DNA of 15,250 nt from Anaerolineaceae bacterium UBA700 (GTDB lineage Bacteria > Chloroflexota > Anaerolineae > Anaerolineales > Anaerolineaceae). The first letter of the stretch is position 1; the number at the start of each line of letters is the position of its first letter. Where the stretch lies: positions 1 through 15,250 of the forward strand of contig DBMK01000233.1 of NCBI GenBank assembly GCA_002298885.1. The letters run 5' to 3'. The position numbers and the translations under genes were made by a program. This document shows positions 12,588-15,250 of the stretch, one piece after another. The notes beneath the pieces were generated by a model. That model was not told the DNA's origin and did no database searches. It saw nothing but the letters and a program-made list of their open reading frames with translations.

Positions 12588-12620
12588 TGTTGGGTTTCGC
12601 TCCGCTCAACCCAACCTACG
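12588..12620. repeat. GTTGGGTT...AACCCAAC palindromic motif
   Basis: GTTGGGTT (12589-12596) and AACCCAAC (12608-12615) form an 8-bp stem around CGCTCCGCTC; the motif continues with CTACG. I recall near-identical motifs as dispersed repeats in many unrelated genomes. It touches the stop codon of the CopC-CopD gene (12616-12618). Confidence 0.7.
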
Positions 12621-14592
12621 GAATTTCCGCTGTGGTCTGTTGTCCGTTGTCCGTCGTCCGTGATCCGCTGTCTGTGGTCCCCCGTCCGCGGCGCGTGTTC
12701 CTCCTCCCCCAATACACCCCGCCGGCAACCAGGGCCACCGCCCCGGCCATCAGGCCAGCCAGCAGGCTCAGGCCGTCCTTCCACGGCAGGCGCGATACCA
12801 GCGGCGCTGGCAGGTCGCCCACCGGCAGCACCGTCCAGGTGAAGTCGGCCGTGGTGTCCGGAATGCCCTTGCGCCGCACCACCACGGCGATCTTCCAGCG
12901 CCCGGGCTGAGTGAGCATGTCCGACGACAGGCGGTAGGTTGCCGCGCCCAACGGGGCAGCGTCCATCGCCATCGTACCGAAGTCCTGTTCCAGGTAGGTC
13001 ATCTGGACGATCACCCGCAGCACCGGGGCGGGTGCCGGACGCAGCGTGCTGGTGGCGAGCACGTTGAAAATATTGGGACCGGGGCGGTCGGGCTTGACCG
13101 ACAGGCCGATGATCATGTCCTTCACCTGGACGGTAAGCTGGTCGGGTTGGTCGCCGGGCGAGATGGAATACTGCACGCCGCTGGCGGGGGCCATGGTGGT
13201 CAACCCGCCCACCACCAGTGCGATCAGCACTCCCAGGACGGCCTCGGTAACAATGAAGGCGGGCAAACGCCGGGCGCCGAAGGGCGTCCAGCCGGCCGGT
13301 TTTTTGAGCAGGCGCCCCAGCGGGGCCGCCAGGGCGGGATGCAGCATCAGGCTGTTGGCCAGGCCGAACAGCCCGGCCAGCAGCATCAAGGTTATCTTGC
13401 CCACGAGCACCAACCCGTAACCGGTCAACAGCAGGGCATCGGCCGAGATCACCCGCTGCCCGGTGCTGTAGATGCCGGTGGCGATGACCATGCCCACGCT
13501 CAACGCCGCCAGCGGGCCAAAACGCCCCCAGGTGGCCGATGCCACCGGCTTGAATTCGAGCTGCGCCTGTCTATAAATGGGTAAAATGCCCAGCGCCAGG
13601 CAGAACAGGCCGCCCACCCACAGCCCCACGAAGACCAGGTGCAGAAAGTCGACCGCCAACGGCAGCGCCGGGCTGCGCCCCCCGGCGGCGTGACTGGTGA
13701 AAGCCTGAGCGGCCAGCGCCCCGCCTGAAAACAGGACGGCGGCTGCGGTCCAGGCCTTGAGCGGCCGGCCGGCCTGTGCCAGACGGGTGAAAATGGGGAG
13801 GAGCGCCGCCGCAAAAAGCTGGCGCGCCATCCAGGCCGCGCCCCAACCTGTGGCGAACAACACCTGGGCCAGGGCCTTGCCCGGCGCCAGGCTGCTGTCT
13901 GCGGCAGTCAGGTTGGCCATCTGCCAGGCCAGGTACAGCAGCCCAACGGCAAAAACGAAGGCCGCCGCCAGCGCCGCCAGCGTGAACACCCGCAGGGTGA
14001 CCCGGCGGTAGAACGCCTCCAGGGCCGCCACCCCCGGGCGCAGCGCCACCAGCGCCACGCCGATGGCCCCCACCATCAGCAGCAGCCCGGAATAAATGGC
14101 CCAGCGCAGCAGCGCCTCCGGCAGCGACAGGTCAGCCAGCATGCCGGCCTGCCCGGCCGCCCCGCCCTGGCCGCTGCCCGTTCCGGCCGCGGCCGCCGTG
14201 CCCGCACCCACCCGGAACACGAAATACCCCTGGCTTTGATGCCCATCCGAAGCCGAGGCGGCGCGCCAGTTGACGGTGTAGACCCCATCCGCCAGCGGCG
14301 GCGGAAAGAGCAGCATCAGGGTGGGGTCGCCGGCGTCGTATTCCACCCGCGCCGCGATCTTCTGGCCGTTCAGGTCGAGCAGTTGGGCCGTGCTGAAATC
14401 AGCGGCCACCGGCTCGGTGTACCAGATCTTGATCACCGCCGGAGATGCCGCCACCACGCTGTTGTCGGCCGGATCGGAACGCAGATAGGTGGCGTGCGCC
14501 TGCGCCAGGCCGGCCGTGCCTGCTAGCAGCGCCAAAAGGAGGCCGGCGGCAGCGGCCAGGCGCGCCAGAACTGCGGCGGGCCGGCTCTTCAT
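12616..14592 (-). CDS. CopC-CopD-YtkA fusion copper-handling membrane protein
   Basis: Product of 658 residues. A signal peptide (1-32, cleavage after AQA) exposes H33 as mature residue 1. The CopC domain (33-128) keeps the Cu(II) ligand set: H33, D116 and H118 in SASDGHQSQG. A Gly/Ala-rich linker (129-152) leads to the polytopic CopD domain (about 160-470) with several helices and a DFLHLVFVGLWVGG motif (315-328). A YtkA/FixH-like extracytoplasmic domain (about 485-590) and a last helix (about 607-627) follow. Such proteins bind periplasmic or surface copper and import or tolerate it. The final residues (about 638-654) are encoded by a 7-nt tandem repeat and look non-native. The ATG overlaps the TGA of the upstream CopC-like gene (ATGA), so translation is coupled. 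The three-domain architecture resembles Bacillus YcnJ, as far as I recall. Confidence 0.92.
   Translation of the reverse strand: MKSRPAAVLARLAAAAGLLLALLAGTAGLAQAHATYLRSDPADNSVVAASPAVIKIWYTEPVAADFSTAQLLDLNGQKIAARVEYDAGDPTLMLLFPPPLADGVYTVNWRAASASDGHQSQGYFVFRVGAGTAAAAGTGSGQGGAAGQAGMLADLSLPEALLRWAIYSGLLLMVGAIGVALVALRPGVAALEAFYRRVTLRVFTLAALAAAFVFAVGLLYLAWQMANLTAADSSLAPGKALAQVLFATGWGAAWMARQLFAAALLPIFTRLAQAGRPLKAWTAAAVLFSGGALAAQAFTSHAAGGRSPALPLAVDFLHLVFVGLWVGGLFCLALGILPIYRQAQLEFKPVASATWGRFGPLAALSVGMVIATGIYSTGQRVISADALLLTGYGLVLVGKITLMLLAGLFGLANSLMLHPALAAPLGRLLKKPAGWTPFGARRLPAFIVTEAVLGVLIALVVGGLTTMAPASGVQYSISPGDQPDQLTVQVKDMIIGLSVKPDRPGPNIFNVLATSTLRPAPAPVLRVIVQMTYLEQDFGTMAMDAAPLGAATYRLSSDMLTQPGRWKIAVVVRRKGIPDTTADFTWTVLPVGDLPAPLVSRLPWKDGLSLLAGLMAGAVALVAGGVYWGRRNTRRGRGTTDSGSRTTDNGQQTTAEIP
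12632..12680. repeat. Heptad tandem array C (GTNGTCC type) inside the CopC-CopD 3' coding end
   Basis: Seven consecutive 7-mers: GTGGTCT, GTTGTCC, GTTGTCC, GTCGTCC, GTGATCC, GCTGTCT, GTGGTCC. On the minus strand they are translated as the TTDSGSRTTDNGQQTT tail of the CopC-CopD protein. Confidence 0.9.
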
Positions 14593-15137
14593 GGCTTGGA
14601 GGGCGCCTTTCGGCGGTAGCGATAGAAAATGATCGCTGCCACCAGAATCAAAATGCCTGTCGCCAGGAAGGCCACTGACTCACCCGTCACCCCGCCCGGC
14701 TGCTGCCCCGCAGCGTTCGCTGCGGCCGCCGCAGGCGGGTTCTGGGGCAAGGTCACGCTGCCAACGCCAAAGTAATACTGCCCCTGGCTGGAATCGCCGT
14801 CCGATAAGGCAATTTTCCACTTCACCAGGTACACCCCCTGCCCCAGGACCGGCAGTTTCACCACCAGCCCGGCGTGGTTGGGGTCGTTCAGGTCCACCCC
14901 GCCGTTCCCCAGGTCAACCTGCTTGCCCTGGGCGTCGAAGACCTGAAGCATGCTGCCTTCCTCGCCGGCTTCCTCGGAGAAGGTCAGGGTTACCTGGCCA
15001 GGGGATTGGGCGAGAACCTCTCCATCCGCCGGCGAAGCGCTGGTTGGGGTCACGGTATGGGCGCTGGCGGGGGCCAGGGCGGCCAATAATAAAATAAGGG
15101 CAGCAAAAACGGCAGCAGTGATAGAGCGTGTCTTCAT
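14589..15137 (-). CDS. Membrane-anchored CopC-like protein with altered copper site
   Basis: Product of 182 residues using the ATG at 15137; an upstream in-frame ATG at 15230 would place about 31 polar residues before the signal peptide and is unlikely. A signal peptide (1-26, ASA cleavage) exposes H27 as mature residue 1, followed by a CopC fold (27-126: SPADGEVL, VTLTFSE, GVYLVKWKIALSDGDSSQGQYYFGV), a Pro/Ala/Gly linker (about 131-150) and one C-terminal helix (153-172) ending in RYRRK, so it is anchored facing outward. In CopC the Cu(II) ligands are His1, Asp and His in a DxH motif; here the motif is D113-G-D115, so the second histidine is replaced. It may bind copper differently or act as a scaffold. 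It is the first gene of a coupled pair with the CopC-CopD fusion. The ribosome site is weak (GAAAG). Confidence 0.85.
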   Translation of the reverse strand: MKTRSITAAVFAALILLLAALAPASAHTVTPTSASPADGEVLAQSPGQVTLTFSEEAGEEGSMLQVFDAQGKQVDLGNGGVDLNDPNHAGLVVKLPVLGQGVYLVKWKIALSDGDSSQGQYYFGVGSVTLPQNPPAAAAANAAGQQPGGVTGESVAFLATGILILVAAIIFYRYRRKAPSKP

Positions 15138-15179
15138 ATAAATATCTTTCTTTATTAGATGCATCTGCGTTGACAATGC

Positions 15180-15189
15180 CACATTTGTA
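15180..15189. promoter_or_regulatory. CopY/BlaI-like operator candidate upstream of the copper genes
   Basis: The minus strand reads TACAAATGTG, 9 of 10 bases of the TACAnnTGTA box bound by CopY-type copper repressors in Firmicutes. It sits about 43 nt upstream of the CopC-like start. No regulator gene is in the window and the match could be chance. Confidence 0.25.
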
Positions 15190-15217
15190 CACGCAATTCT
15201 TATCACCCTCCCGGACT

Positions 15218-15246
15218 CCCCAAAATCCAAAAAACGGATTTTGGGG
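15218..15246. repeat. Stem-loop at the window end
   Basis: CCCCAAAATCC (15218-15228) pairs perfectly with GGATTTTGGGG (15236-15246) around a 7-nt A-rich loop. No T-tract follows on either strand within the window. It may be another dispersed palindrome or the end of a neighbouring transcript. Confidence 0.75.
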
Positions 15247-15250
15247 GAGG

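Noticed and set aside
10351..12680. CRISPR array
   Set aside because: Repeat units are 7 nt without spacers, and the palindromes are single copies far apart; no cas gene is present.
15138..15230. Extended N-terminus of the CopC-like gene starting at 15230
   Set aside because: It would put a polar stretch before a classic signal peptide; the ATG at 15137 begins MKTRS, typical of signal peptides.

Overview
The window is GC-rich and bacterial. Its gene set and style fit Chloroflexota (probably Anaerolineae or a relative): an F420/PPOX-type enzyme, a very long PAS sensor kinase paired with a Cph1/Rcp1-like receiver, a CopC-CopD-YtkA fusion, a probable leaderless promoter, and intergenic DNA packed with short palindromes and heptanucleotide tandem repeats. 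No rRNA, tRNA, transposase or phage gene is visible, so the lineage is an inference.

Layout. Positions 60-1352 (minus) encode a galactokinase-type GHMP kinase. Positions 1437-9032 (minus) hold a compact three-gene signalling operon: a 1581-residue soluble histidine kinase with a GAF-like region and nine PAS domains, a single-domain response regulator (8-base overlap with the kinase), and a REC-PAS-GAF-GAF-HD-GYP protein (8-base gap). The kinase is preceded by a sigma70-like promoter and a predicted leader of about 270 nt that can fold extensively. Positions 9482-10363 (plus) encode an FkbM-type methyltransferase, probably read from a leaderless promoter. ClpP (10518-11123, minus) is convergent with it. 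Positions 11484-12440 (minus) carry a two-gene unit, a PPOX-class F420-type enzyme followed by a small class I methyltransferase. Positions 12616-15137 (minus) carry a copper-handling pair with an ATGA overlap: a membrane-anchored CopC-like protein, then a CopC-CopD-YtkA fusion.

How the genes could work together. The kinase should integrate cytoplasmic signals through its PAS array and phosphorylate the Rcp1-like receiver, and possibly the REC domain of the HD-GYP protein, which would then change cyclic-di-GMP turnover. No DNA-binding output domain is present in this unit. The copper pair should bind and move copper at the cell surface. The other genes are housekeeping or general metabolism and share no evident pathway.

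The most unusual content is non-coding or semi-coding. A PAS-A/PAS-B pair is triplicated at an exact 238-residue period. A 247-bp nested inverted-repeat element touches the clpP promoter. Three unrelated 7-nt tandem arrays each overlap a stop codon or gene 3' end. A recurrent AATTCGTGTAATTCGTGG-type palindrome occurs three times.
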